Shown: positions 39,989-51,307 of the stretch, one piece after another
How the letters are laid out: the number at the start of each line of letters is the position of its first letter
Numbering within the stretch: the first letter of the stretch is position 1
Assembly (NCBI GenBank): GCA_027405735.1
Contig: JAPEHQ010000022.1
Location: 1 to 64,000 of the forward strand
DNA: 64,000 nt
Source of the DNA: Mucor racemosus
Lineage: Eukaryota > Mucoromycota > Mucoromycetes > Mucorales > Mucoraceae
Direction of reading: 5' to 3'
Notes under the pieces: generated by a model
Seen by the model: only the letters and a program-made list of their open reading frames with translations
The model's database searches: none
Told to the model about the DNA's origin: nothing
Position numbers and translations under genes: made by a program

Positions 39989-40355
39989 TTGATTTGTAAA
40001 AATAAACATCATTATATTTTATTGTCCTTATTACAGTTTCTCTGCAACAGTCATTTCCTCACGATCATGATCAGCATATACTATAGTTCCTTTAACCAAA
40101 TGGCGAAAGAGATTATGTCATTAATAAATAGTGCATATCAAAGTACATTTCTGTTATATCTGATATATTATAGCTCGTTTCAAACTGCTAGTAAAATCCT
40201 TTATTTCATTTCTATTCTAAATCTTTTTAACGTAACAAAGCATCTTAGCAAAAGAAATACTCGCTTATGGATATTTGCAAAGAATACATTAAGTATTTAT
40301 GTATTGAATAATTGTATCTATATTTGGGAAATAAATCTTTAAAAATGAATCAGAA
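39989..40355. other. Convergent 3' intergenic region
   Basis: Lies between the ends of ARG8 (plus) and the nitrilase gene (minus). AT-rich, with no gene recognised. Confidence 0.5.
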
Positions 40356-41293
40356 TTAGATTTTGCTAGGTTTGCCACAATTTGCGGAACCACCATAAAC
40401 TAATCCTGCATCCCAATCTTTTCTGACTTTATATACTTCTTCAGCATCATCGGTAAGAGCCTTAATGTCAACATCTGCAACAACCATCTCTTCACGTTCA
40501 TGGTCGCAATGAGCGACAGGACCCTTAAATGGTACAGTAATTTGTGTGCGTCCAGCCATATTTCCAAAAGGTTGTTTTCTCTCAACACTACTTTCATTTG
40601 CAGAATTACATAATACAAAGACAATACCATTTTCAAAACAACGAGCAGTACAGATAGAGTTCAACATTTTAGCTTCGGACAGAGGATCTTGAGCAATGGC
40701 CAATTCACCACCATCATCTAAACTCCAGTAGGTTGGTGCAATAATCAATTGTGCCTTTCTCTTTATTGCCAATTCTCTAAATACTTCAGGGAATGCAATA
40801 TCCCAACATATACATAATCCAATCTCGATACCAAATCTATTTTTGACAGTTGAGAAGCCATTCTCACCCTTTTTCATGTATTGACGTTCAGGATGCCACA
40901 AGTGAACTTTACGGTAAGATAATAAAACTTTGCCTGATTTGTCAATATAGTAAGCAGTATTATACACATGGCCATCACTAGGATCACGTTCTGTCAAGGT
41001 ACCAGGTACAATATCCATTTCATATTTTTTAGCTAATGCACTGAAACGATTGACGGCTACATTAGGTGCTGTTTTTTCAACCATATGTTTTCCAGGGCCA
41101 CCGATGAAATATCTTTTTTTGAAATAAGATTGTTATTAAAAATGTCAAGATTCTCATTGTGTGTTATTTACTCTGGAAATACAATAAGGTCAACATTCTG
41201 TTTAGCGGCTTTTTCCATGAATTCCTCGGCCCTTGACCAATTTACTTCTTTATCCTTGTGGTCGATATGAAATTGAACAGCAGCGATACGCAT
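40356..41293 (-). CDS. Carbon-nitrogen hydrolase (nitrilase superfamily)
   Basis: Exons 41172-41293 and 40356-41112, giving 292 residues. Hydrolyses a non-peptide C-N bond (amide or N-carbamoyl). The Glu-Lys-Cys triad is visible: E41 in LIVFPE (its codon is split by the intron), K109 in SYRKVHLW, and C143 in CICWDIAFPE. The start MRIAAVQFHID is the family's usual first strand. The CICWDxxFPE pattern and length are closest to N-carbamoylputrescine amidase or beta-ureidopropionase-like members, but the substrate cannot be settled by eye. No signal peptide, so probably cytosolic. The upstream neighbour on the same strand is the prenyltransferase alpha gene, which ends 192 bp before this start. 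Confidence 0.87.
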
Positions 41294-41485
41294 TATTATT
41301 AAAGAAATATTTAAATAAGAAAAAGTAAAAAAAAAAAAAAAAAGAGATAGATAGATTGATCGATATTAGATATGCTGATATTTATAACAAAAAAAAAACA
41401 ATCTTTGTAGATTACAACGGGATATCAAAGTTTAGCAGATTTCACACGGACATTTATATTCTCATGTTTACTAATGTAGTTTTTA

Positions 41486-42529
41486 TTACTCTGTTAAAGT
41501 GTTGTTCAATTTTTGTAATAATCCTCGCTTATAATTCCAGTATTTCTCACGAATAGCATCCAGCTTCTCGGCTAATAATTTGCACATGTCTAAAGCAGCT
41601 GGATCAATGGTTGTGTTTTGTTGTTTTGCATTTTGTTCATAGATATCAATGTACATTGATAATAAAAAGGGTGATTCGACTTTAGTATCAACGAGTTGCT
41701 TCAAGAAAGGTTCAATCAAGTTTAATGGCTTATTTGTCTTTTCGTGTAGTCTATATACAATTGCATTTAGTTTTTCTACAAATACCACTCAAAAACAGAA
41801 ACTTACGCTTTAAGATATGACCAACTACTCGAGTTATGTGGTGCTAATACAATCTGCTTTTCTGTAAATTTTATTTCAGATTGAATCAATTCTTCTGAAG
41901 GTGCCTTTGGATTATTAAACAAAATATAATAACGATAATTCCAAGCAGAGTTATTTCTAACATCAAATACCAATAAATCGTCAGTGTACGATAATTCGCT
42001 ATCCCACAAATCAAATCGCTTCACAACCCATTGTCTATACGACCATCCATGATAATTCTTGGAATCTTCTTCCAAAATCGAATTAATAAAAGGTAATTCT
42101 CTATCTCCCTTATTCAAACGATCGACAATTACTTGACGGTGATGCCATACTTGATAGTTTTTAGCTTGATCGGCAGCAATTTCATCAATATAATCAAGTT
42201 CCTGGTCTAAATCTGCATTTAACGAAAATAAAACTTGCTGTCTATAGTTCCAAACGGTATAATGGGCAGGATTCATGTCGATAATATCTTGAATAAGCGT
42301 TAATACGCGCTGTGATTTTTCATTTGCGCGAGTAACTGCTCTAAAATAATCCATAGCATCAGCATCTATCGTGTAAAATGTGTAAGTTTGTGTAGATAGG
42401 TGATAACATTCTAGTTTACATACATTCTTTGGCATAAGCAATAGGTACAAGAGGATTAGGCCCATCGTCTTGAGGTATAGGGGTTATATCTTTCCATTCA
42501 GGATTATCGCAATATAATATTTCACTCAT
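41486..42529 (-). CDS. RAM2: Protein farnesyl/geranylgeranyltransferase type I alpha subunit
   Basis: Exons 42424-42529, 41807-42365, 41486-41750, giving 309 residues. This is the shared alpha subunit of CaaX farnesyltransferase and geranylgeranyltransferase I, which lipidate Ras- and Rho-type GTPases in the cytosol. Exon 1 ends in the conserved [12 protein letters not shown], which joins to [11 protein letters not shown]. Five alpha-subunit (PPTA) repeats with the Trp-x-x-Arg core follow: [44 protein letters not shown] and SSSWSYLKA. The last acceptor was set at 41751-41752 because it is the only phase-correct site, giving YLKA then [10 protein letters not shown]. Length fits fungal orthologues (about 300-330). 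Confidence 0.9.
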
Positions 42530-44044
42530 ATTGTTATATATTGAAAGAATGAAATAGAAGTTGAATACAATTCTGAGCTTTAATGGTTGTTAAAGATCAA
42601 TAACTGTGCAAAAAGAGGACGGCTAATTCTCGGCAATACGATACTTTTTGATTGGCATTGGCAACTTGCACATTACTACAACTTTGAAGGAGGCGTAAAG
42701 AAAATTATGGGGAGACGCCGTCCGCTGCTGAAGATTACAGACATCAATATCTTGCAAGTATACATGGCTATTTTTGTATAAAATTCTCAAAACATCTACC
42801 ATAATTACAGAAATTTCGGTTCTCAAATCATGTATAAAATATTTTTAAATATTTTTACTTTGGCTTTAAATAAATTTTATTTACAATTCAACACTATGAA
42901 ATAAATAACCAGAATATTAAGTTTATTCTCTTATTTTTATTCTACTCTATTAAATATATATTAGCTTACGTTTATAACAGTTGTTTTAAACTTTCAGAGC
43001 ATGATTTTGCAATGAAACAATATTCAAATACCGATTCCCAGCTTGATTCCCAAATGCAAAAAAAATGTCATTTTTGAAAAAAAAATTACGTTTTTGCATA
43101 TTCCTCCATAGAATATTATGCAAATGTTTTAAGCTTACTATAAGTTATAGATAGATCTTTAGATTTTACGTCCAATGGTGGTACTAGCTCAAAATTTTCT
43201 CTGCAAAAAAATTGCGCAATTTTGATAAATAAAAATAACAGTTTTTTCTACAAAAGTCTATTTTAAGAATAATTAAAAGCCAAATAAATGCTTTTACATA
43301 AAGCTTTGAAGAATTTCGGTTATTTTGAGCTTAGGAAAGGTATAGTAAAAAATCCCATTTTCGGGGTCAAAACATCGATTAAACGAAATCGACGGATTTT
43401 TGCCTATATCTCTAAGGGTTGAGAGGTCGATGTGGACCATGTTTTTTATCACCCTAAAAATTTAAGATAAAAATATAGCAAGAAAGTACGTAATTCAAGG
43501 ATTAGTTCTGACCAATTTTGAGCTTCAAATTTGTGCGAAATGTGCATAAAACAATCCTTAAAAAATACCCATTTTACGATGACTTCAGCAGTATTATACC
43601 TGATTGAAGGTACAATTTGTATAATATAGTTGTATCTACTTATTTTTATACATTCACTTGACCAACAAGTAATGGCAGATGTTGACATTTCATTTTATTT
43701 TGTATTAAAACGCCTATTTTCAAGGCAGTAACACAATATTTGCCAGCTCGAAACCTTGCAGAAAGCAGATCAAAAGGCAGTATACAAGACTTGACATTGC
43801 ACAATCTATTGTTTCTATTTACCAATTTCAATATAAAGAGTTTATATACGAGGATAGATGTATAATTGGACTAGTATCAGAATGTAGTAGCTTCAAAATC
43901 GAAATTATGCGTGGCTTGATTGTTTACAACGAAAACGACATCTGAAGTCGGAGTAAGAGCATATACTGCTTGTATTTGGAGTACCATACTACATGCTACA
44001 AGTTTTCACTTTTAGCTGTTACAATCGTTGAATATAGTTGATTA
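42530..44044. other. AT-rich intergenic DNA
   Basis: Promoter side of the prenyltransferase gene and of the Cys-rich gene. 43020-43560 reads like the A/T-run repeats of the flanks (TTTCGGGGTCAAAACATCG, for example), with no gene recognised. Confidence 0.45.
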
Positions 44045-44736
44045 ATGGCAAGTTCCTGTACTGGTTGTGGACTATTATTGCAAGTCTATGTAGGGGGTGC
44101 TGCTCTTAAAGGACTCACTGACATTGAAATGACAAAAATCATAAACAGATGTTCCTTGGTGAAATGTAATCATGTCTTCAAACCTAAAAAACTTTCAGGG
44201 TAGCTGTATAATAGATAGAATAACCTTGATCTATTTACTTATATGTGTCATAGGTTTTGCTTGATACACTTCAAAAATGAATCTGACGCTGCTAGTTTTT
44301 ATTATACGTATGCTGCAAGAGACAATCTTCTTTGTAAGAGATTGAGGGCCATTTACGTCAACAAAGCAACTCGCGGTAGAGTTACAGCCAACTATGTAAG
44401 GGTATTACTTTGCTGACTGAGATTATAGTCACTAAGTATAAGCTTTTTATCATGTAGAGTACTGAAAATACTAATATCCGTCCAACGGAGACGGCATGTT
44501 ACTGTTTTTATCAAGACGAAGTGGCCTGGAATCCCACATTCTATATCAACGAAAATAGCGCTACGGAGCAAGGAATTCTACAAAGTACTGCTGATTATAG
44601 CACTATCGACGGGAATGAGAGAACAACACAAACTCTAATAAGGTTAAGAAAAGAGGTTGAGGTTGATGAGGAAGCATTGAAGGTAAAACATGAAAAGATC
44701 AAATTACTGGAAGAGCAGTTGAATGCTTTCGCATAA
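44045..44736 (+). CDS. Cys-rich protein with C-terminal coiled coil, unknown
   Basis: Exons 44045-44199, 44254-44395, 44458-44736, giving 191 residues with frame kept at both introns. The N-terminus has CTGCG, then a CSLVKCNHVF segment about 30 residues later, so one zinc-binding group (C-x2-C ... C-x4-C-x-H) is possible. The middle (FCLIHFKNESDAASFYYTYA, then RDNLLCKRLRAIY) is well-formed protein, followed by a TETACYCFYQDEVAWNP stretch. The last 35 residues (RLRKEVEVDEEALKVKHEKI) form a charged coiled coil. I do not recognise the family. It converges on the Cwc2 gene. The upstream start is uncertain; no other in-frame ATG is better. Confidence 0.6.
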
Positions 44737-45293
44737 TTGTTTTTTTATATGATATTGCAAATAAAAATACATAATTACATTCCCTTTTATTAAACTGGTT
44801 CACAATTGCTTCATATCACGACCTAAATACAGTACAATACTTGAAAGTTGATGGTTTTTGATCAAACTTGATCCAAGCATTTGATTGATGATAATGCCTT
44901 TTATTGAGTTTATGCTAGCAAATATATTTGCAATAAATCAACTCATTTTATTGAGATCAATAGCCTGAATAAATGTTTTTCTTTTACTATTTTATTTTGT
45001 GCTGTTTTATTATCAAAATCATGAAAACTGTTCAACGGAATACAATTATAACTTGCATCTTTAGCAGGGTATTACAAACTCAATTTCTTTCTCATAAATA
45101 TTATAAATACGACCTCCACGTTCCAAAAAATTTCTTTTTTCTTTTTTTTTTCTTTTTCAAAAAACTTATTCACAATGATGATTCTCCATCCTTGTTCAGA
45201 GCAAATAATTTGTATTTGCAAAGTTGTACAACTGTTGAGTGGCCCGATGCGAAAGCATCATATAAAGGCTGAGTGAATAAGTTTTTTATTATA
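44737..45293. other. Convergent 3' intergenic region
   Basis: Lies between the ends of the Cys-rich gene and the Cwc2 gene. AT-rich with T runs (45131-45155); nothing else seen. Confidence 0.5.
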
Positions 45294-46651
45294 TTATTCA
45301 TCATCCTCGCTATCGCTACCATAATTTGTCAAACTACCTAAACCTGTTGTATTAGCAGTTTTTGTTGTTGCTATGGGTGCTGATGCAGGTGCATTTTTCG
45401 AAAAGCCCTTTAAATTGGATAAAACATTTTGAGGAATAATGCCTCCCACTTTCACATTTTGTTGTGCCTCAATTTCTTGTTGTTGTTTATAATAATCTTC
45501 TTGTTGTTTCTGATATTCTGCTTGTTGCTTATAATAATTATCATAATCTTCTTGTGTGTATTCGTAAACAGGAGCAGCCTCTGATTGTGCTGCTTCTATT
45601 TCAGCTTCTGCTCTCTGTCTTTTAACTTTTTGTTCCATTTGACTAAATCCATCCTCATCAACATCGCGTTTAAGACTAGTAAATTCTGCTGGTAATTCAG
45701 ATTCTTCTTCTTGATTCTCTGTATCATCATCGATATTGTGTTCAGCTCGTAATTCTTGGATTCTTTCAGCTTCTAAGCGATCATCTTCTGCATCTAAACG
45801 ATTTGCAATAGCATTGGGATCAGCCGTGGCCCAACGAACGTTGACAATTTCATTATTTTCGAGACTTTGATTCATCATGGCTTCTCTAGCAAATTCAGCG
45901 TTTGCTCTAGTCTTATATGTAACAAAAGCAACACCACGTCCTCTCAAGATTCTTACTATATAAACATTAATATACATAAATCCCTCCGTTTTAATCTTTC
46001 TTACCTCGTTCTAAAGGACCAAATTGACCAAATTGACGTCTCACAACATCCTCTATATCCTCTGTAACAGTAATACGACCAATATACAATGTTCTGTTTT
46101 CACGAATGAAACCACCAACACCACCCATATCTTGACGGAATTCACTTTTTTAATATTCAAAAGGTCAACCTCTATATCATCCTACAATAAAACAAGCTAC
46201 TTACGTAAATTTATCACGTCCAAAACAATCAATTGTAGTTTCCAATACATCATCTGTTGTAGGTACTCTATGCCACATGGTACATTTGGATCCTTTGGAA
46301 CACATTCCCTTTGCAAAGAACAAACAAAAGTAGGCGTTTTTGTTTCTAGATCCTAATGTTTCGCCAGCATCTCTGGCAATATCGACCTTGAATTTAGGTC
46401 TTACACTGCAATAGTTATTAGCATAATCATCTAATTGATATAATAACTTTATTCATACCTGGTTTTATTGAAATCTCTCTCGAGTCCAGAGTAACGATGA
46501 TGCCAAATATTGTAAGTTCCACCTTCTGGTCTCTTTTCTTTAAGATATTCATCAAGTTGAGCTTGAGTTACCTAATTCCCATGAGGTTTTATTAATTTAA
46601 ATATTGATGTAAATTCATTTTAAATCTTACTTGTACGCGAGCAGGCTTCAT
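45294..46651 (-). CDS. CWC2: Pre-mRNA splicing factor Cwc2
   Basis: Exons 46631-46651, 46459-46571, 46205-46405, 46005-46144, 45294-45955, giving 378 residues. Cwc2 (RBM22-related) binds U6 snRNA in the NineTeen-associated complex and helps shape the spliceosome active site. The start MKPARVQVTQAQLDEYL leads to the Torus-type region (YNIWHHRYSGLER). A CCCH finger with exact Cwc2 spacing follows: FCLFFAKGMCSKGSKCTMWH (C-x7-C-x5-C-x3-H). Then come the connecting RDKFTEFRQDMGGVGGF and an RRM with RNP2 LYIGRI and RNP1 RGVAFVTYK, split by the last intron. The C-terminus is Glu/Gln/Tyr-rich (YYKQQAEYQKQQ) and ends acidic. The first coding exon is only 21 bases. It shares a 175-bp head-to-head promoter with the DMAC1-like gene. 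Confidence 0.92.
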
Positions 46652-46826
46652 ATTTTATATTAATCTATTAAATGATATAAAAAAGATAGTTCAAAAAGAT
46701 GCCAAACCATAGCATTTACCTAATAAAAATACTTCAAATTGATTGTGACGACGTCTCTCTGTCAATACAAGCGTAGTAATTTGCTTGCAACTCTCTTTAT
46801 TCTGTTTATAACAAAGGCATTAAATA
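46652..46826. promoter_or_regulatory. Compact bidirectional promoter (Cwc2 / DMAC1-like)
   Basis: 175 bases separate the two divergent start codons, so the promoters must overlap. No TATA box stands out. Co-expression is an inference from the layout. Confidence 0.5.
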
Positions 46827-47211
46827 ATGATAAATGTAAATTCAAGTGTTCCTGATCTGTCACATTTGGTTACCATAGCAACTAATTCAGTATCCAATTT
46901 TAGAAAATTCACTCGACATTAACAAATAATAACGACAGCAATCAAGAAACTTCCATTACGAACGATGAGCAACAAGCATATCAAGACTGCTTACCCTGTA
47001 AAATCACTGGTGCATTAGGGTTTGGAGGTTTAGGAGCTTATGCTCTTCGGGAAGCTACAGTTGTAAATAAATTACCAGGAAGAGCAAAAACTGCTGTTGG
47101 TTTAGGAGTAACTGGCGTTGGTAAGTTTATATTTGATAATTGAACATTTTACATATGCTAAATTCAAGAATAGTATTCATTTCAGCTGGTCTTTATCGAC
47201 TAACCATGTAA
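46827..47211 (+). CDS. DMAC1-like small mitochondrial protein (DUF4536 type)
   Basis: Exons 46827-46835, 46904-47120, 47186-47211, giving 83 residues, too short and split to show as one open frame. The start exon is nine bases (Met-Ile-Asn). An upstream stop excludes starting in exon 2, and the exon 1 donor AAT-GTAAAT is in phase. The core AYQDCLPCKITGALGFGGLG, then VNKLPGRAKTAVGLGVTGVGAGLYR, matches the DUF4536/DMAC1 pattern: a C-x2-C pair before two short Gly/Ala-rich membrane segments. Human DMAC1 assists assembly of the complex I distal membrane arm. That role here is inferred from the family. The tail ends Leu-Thr-Met. Confidence 0.72.
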
Positions 47212-47586
47212 AAATAACATCATTAAAGAGCTTTAACATCTGTTCAGAAGCAAGCTGTCAGATATTGTAACCTGATTTCACAATCATTGACATGCAAACT
47301 ATCCATCAATATTCTTTATTTTATACCAAATGTTCTAAATATCCGAAATTTACATTACATCTTGATTAGGCATACATATCAATTAGCTGCCAAAACCATT
47401 TTTTTTTTATATATATAGAACGAATATGCAAATGTAATTTATATACCAGAATTCATTATAGAATGCTTCTCATGTTCATAAACTACCTTAAAAAGAATGA
47501 AACAAATCTTTCACGAAATACAACAGATATTAAATGCATTATATTGGTTATTAATTTCGATATATATTTCAACGAAAAACAAAAAT
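47212..47586. other. Convergent 3' intergenic region
   Basis: Lies between the DMAC1-like and signal peptide peptidase stop codons. AT-rich with a T run near 47401; no gene seen. Confidence 0.5.
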
Positions 47587-49391
47587 CTATGAGTCTCTTT
47601 TATTAGTTTTACTTGAACTTCTCTTTCTAGCTGCTACAGATGTTGATCGGCTTCTTCCACGCCCACGTCCACGACCACGTCCACGGCCTCTTGAGGTTGT
47701 TTTTACAGGATCATTCTTATGTGCTGCAACGACATCTTGCTCGATTGTTTTATCTTCATCAAGTATAGTTTGTTCTTGAACCTTTGTAGCAACAGCATGG
47801 ACAGCTCTAGTTGTATTCTTTACAGCATCTTCATAATAGGGAGTCATTGCCTTTCTAGCTTCTTCAGCTGCATTATATGTTGCTTCAGCTGCTTCTTCAA
47901 TGTAAGGTGCTACTATTTTTCTGGTTGAATCAAAAGCTTCTTCAACGACCCCGGAAGTTGAACCTCTTCTTGCACTTGCACTTACACTACGACTTGATCT
48001 TGTATTATTATGACGTTCGGCTAATCTTTCTTCTCTGGTAGGTCTGTATTCTTCAATATGAAATCCATTGATTTCTTTAAAGGTCTCCAGAATATCAGAA
48101 CAATCCCAGACAGCACTCAGTTCACCTCTGTAGGTTGCTAAAACAAGAGTTGTCAAGACCAATGCAGGTACAACATATAAAAAGGCTGATTGAGACTTTT
48201 TAGTGAAATGAACAGTGTAAATTGAAGCACCAGCAGTAAGCGTATAGGCAATTAAAGCCACTGTAAAATAAAGTTTACGGAAAGAAGCTTTGTTCTTGTT
48301 ATTTCTCCATGCATTCAATTGATCGAATCGTAAGCAATAAGCAATAAAGATGCCTAAAATTCACTATAAGTTAATTTTATTCAACTAGAATATACTGTAT
48401 TTTGACGTACCTGGTACAATTATTTCTCCTAAACCAAACATGGTGAAATAGTGATCCTTTTTGAGCAAGGTGTTATGAACATAAGTATTGATATTTCTTG
48501 GCCATACAACACTTGTAGGAGCATAAACCAAAACCTTTGAAAGATATTCCATTGTATTTGTACCAAAAACCCAAAACATATCATAAGCCAACATGCCCAA
48601 TAATAACAAATAGCCTGTACCAAATGAATCCAAAGTTAAGCATCGAATAGCTTGAATAGCGAGACAAATGGCAAACAAATCGCCAATGACCCAATGTTGA
48701 GTCAATGCATAAGTTACAGCCAAGCCAATAGAAATAGCGATAATAAACAAGTGAATCAAAGTGACATTCAAATGACATAATTCTATGACAGAAAAAATGA
48801 ATGAGCTTTAATTACATGACACCATCATTATCACAAAAACTTACTTTTGTCTCTTTTGGTATAACTAAACTTGAATCTACCAATGCTATCAAAAACACGC
48901 TTAGGTAAAGTAGCTTCTGCTACAATGGCAGTAGTGCTTGAGAATACGGTCATTGATAAAATAGCTGTTAATACCATAATAGTATTATTGACATATAGAG
49001 GATCGACAGCCTCAATTAAATGAGATACTGCATAAACAAACACAGATGCAAGAATAGGAAATAAAAACGTATCCTTGATATTGATTACCTTTGAAATATC
49101 TAATTTCTCGATCAAATCTTCATCATCACTGCTATTGTCTTCATCGTAATCATGGCTTCTTGTTTGATAACGGTGGACACTGGTGGACCTTGAACGCAAG
49201 CGAGCACTAGCAGCGCGAGGAGACGGTGATTTCTTTTCACTTTTGATGTAATTATCGTTGGGATTTTGTAGTAATTTGAGTGAACAAATTGAGCCGGCAA
49301 CGATAGGTACAATAGCCAAGGATAAAAGTGCAATTGTGGCAGTTTGGAGGCCCACGTAATCATCAATTGTATTAAAGATTTGGTCTGCCAT
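47587..49391 (-). CDS. Signal peptide peptidase-like protein with GLGE in place of GxGD
   Basis: Exons 48845-49391, 48411-48782, 47587-48353, giving 561 residues with several membrane spans. The family (A22B, SPP/SPPL) cleaves signal peptides and tail segments within the ER membrane using two Asp residues. The first, D250, is present in LLGMLAYDMFWVFGTN. The second normally lies in GxGD, but here the codon at 48424-48426 is GAA, giving GLGEIIVPGIFIAYCLRFD with Glu302. The PAL motif (369-371, YVVPALVL) that closes the active site is intact. The start MADQIFNTIDDYVGLQTA and a Ser/Arg-rich loop (about 60-90) precede the core. The C-terminal 130 residues are unusual for SPP: an Ala/Glu-rich helical stretch, then an RGRGRGRGR segment and a Lys/Ser tail. 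Whether it is an active protease is open. Confidence 0.9.
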
Positions 49392-49621
49392 TTTATTTTT
49401 TTTTATTTTTTTTTTTGAATAAATTAATAAAAGAAGAAGGAAATTTATCAAATTCATGCATATTTATACCTTGTCTCTGCCTACTCCCATAATATTAAAC
49501 AGCCGCATAGTTTGCTGGAACCTCGTTCAATTCCCGAAATTTCAGTATACATAGTAGATCTTGGATCAGCTTCTCTTTTCTTTCTTCTTGCAATTATACC
49601 GATACAATAATATCTACTGTT
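49392..49621. promoter_or_regulatory. Bidirectional promoter (SPP / RPA32)
   Basis: 230 bases lie between divergent start codons, including a T-rich leader next to the SPP start (49391-49415). No specific site was assigned. Confidence 0.5.
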
Positions 49622-50759
49622 ATGATAGAAGGTATGTTATAAGAATATTATACTTTTTTAATGTGTTTATAATAACAGTTACTATGAAAAAATTCTTTAA
49701 AAGAGAAATATAAAAGAATTAGAATCGAAACATCTAATACCAATCCTGCCACTTTTGTAGCACAATCTTCTATTGCCACTATTCCCTCCAGTATTTCAAC
49801 ATCAGAGAATGAGGCTAGTGAGAAAGTGTGTAAAATTTAGCCAGGGTACTTTTATATATACTGATGTTCTTTGTACATCCCATAGAAAAAGATATCTGCT
49901 AATATTAGATCATGCATGCCTTTAACAATTGCTCAAATTAAAAACCAAGTAAAGCCGATAGAAGAGCGCTTTATGCTTGGAAAAAAGGAATTAACTGACG
50001 CAAGTATCTCGTAAACATGAATAACAAATATGCAAGCATTTAACCTTTATTTTCTGTGAAATAGGTCTGTTTAATTGGCATTATTCGCTCTATTATGACA
50101 CAAGAAACATGCATCACTTATACCATTGAAGATGGAACTGGCTCTATTGAAATCAGACAATGGCGTGAAATTATTAATCAAGTTGAAAGCAATACTGAAC
50201 ATGATAATATGCTCGATCCAGAAGTACATCCGTAAGTATACGCATGGATTTTGTCACGAAACTCGCTTTTAACTTTTGTTGGTAAGCCGCGACATTTACG
50301 TGAAAATGTACGGTCGTCTCCAATCATTTTATGACCGCATGTCCTGCGTTGCTCATGGTATCGCTCCTATTACAAATGCTAATGAAGTTTCATTTCATTT
50401 TCTTAGTGCTATCCATGCACATTTGGTATTAGAAAAGGTATACTAAACATCCAAAACAAGACATGTTTTATTTAAGCTTTGTTCGTGTTATATAATAGAA
50501 GCTTTCCTTGAGCAGTAATAGTATTTATCTTCCCTCCTTTACTACTTATAAGATCAGTAAAAACAATATCAATAGTATTGTAAAACATGCCATCAAAGTA
50601 TGTGGTGATGAAGACTCAGGTAGCCATATTTCAAGCGTCATTTCTCATTTGAAAAACATGTTCAATGAAGCTGAAATACTGAAGTCTCTTGATGAATTGG
50701 CCGAAGATGGACAAATCTACAGCTTAACAGGTGAATATATTCAGTTAGTCAACTTTTAA
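49622..50759 (+). CDS. RFA2: Replication protein A 32-kDa subunit
   Basis: Exons 49622-49631, 49704-49825, 49886-49999, 50065-50231, 50287-50437, 50499-50759, giving 274 residues, the usual RPA32 size. It is the middle subunit of the single-stranded-DNA-binding RPA complex in replication and repair. The N-terminal Ser/Thr-rich tail (SSIATIPSSISTS) is where other RPA32s are phosphorylated. The OB fold runs CMPLTIAQIKNQ, FMLGKKELTD then VCLIGIIRSI, YTIEDGTGSIEIRQW, RDIYVKMYGRLQSF and HAHLVLEK. The C-terminal winged helix is exon 6 (SVISHLKNMFNEAE, EDGQIYSLTGEYIQLV). Only a GC-AG intron (donor GCAAGT at 50000) joins exons 3 and 4 in frame. The first two exons are the least certain part of the model. 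Confidence 0.88.
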
Positions 50760-51071
50760 GAGAGAGAAAGAAACAAGGATGTGTGACCAAACATACAGCA
50801 GAATGAATCTTCTGCAAGCTTCTATTAAATATCCTTTATTTTAATTTGCTTTGATGTTTGAATAAAATAAACAAATGCTCTATCGCTGGAATCATGTGTG
50901 TGTATTCTTTTTAGATTTCAAAATGTCAAGGGGAATTTTTTCATGAGCCTAGAATATTAAAGATTGTCTTTTTTTTTTTTCATTCTGTTTCCTTTTTCTC
51001 TTTTCAATAAATAAGCATATATATACCTCAATACAACATTGATTTCTTAATTGTAATTCTATTAGTTTAAT
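50760..51071. other. Short intergenic region
   Basis: 3' side of RPA32 and T/C-rich leader of the zinc-knuckle microprotein gene (50970-51010). Nothing else recognised. Confidence 0.45.
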
Positions 51072-51307
51072 ATGCTTTCAATGAAAATGCAACAAACTCA
51101 AATTAACCAAGAAAAAGAATCTGTGCCTATCAATTGCTTTTTCTGTGGCTCAAGTAGGTTTCTTTTTTTTCTTCTGAGCAATGTTCTAATGGAATTTTTT
51201 ATGCTTACATTAGCATTCCATCGTTCTAGTGATTGTGTAAGTGTTTGAATAAATAGAAATCAGATAAATCTTCTTATTAACATTTATATCTATTATAGCC
51301 ACTGTAA
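51072..51307 (+). CDS. Zinc-knuckle microprotein, 37 residues
   Basis: Exons 51072-51153, 51214-51236, 51299-51307. Frame is kept at both introns, and each has GT (GTAGGT, GTAAGT) and AG ends after a T-rich stretch. The product has a polar start (MLSMKMQQTQINQEK) and then C22-x2-C25-x4-H30-x4-C35, the exact CCHC zinc-knuckle spacing, formed only after splicing (CFFCGS joined to TFHRSSDC). The stop falls right after Pro-Leu. Alternatively the GTAAGT at 51304 is another donor. A 5-base micro-exon could then join an exon starting near 51356 (YCQTLNSLCK) and lengthen the protein. Zinc knuckles bind RNA, DNA or protein; no function is assigned. It is upstream of PCCB on the same strand, and no search was possible. 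Confidence 0.5.

Noticed and set aside
39989..40342. 117-residue plus-strand frame after ARG8
   Set aside because: AT-rich, starts directly at the ARG8 stop, and has no domain or start context; it is a read-through of intergenic DNA.
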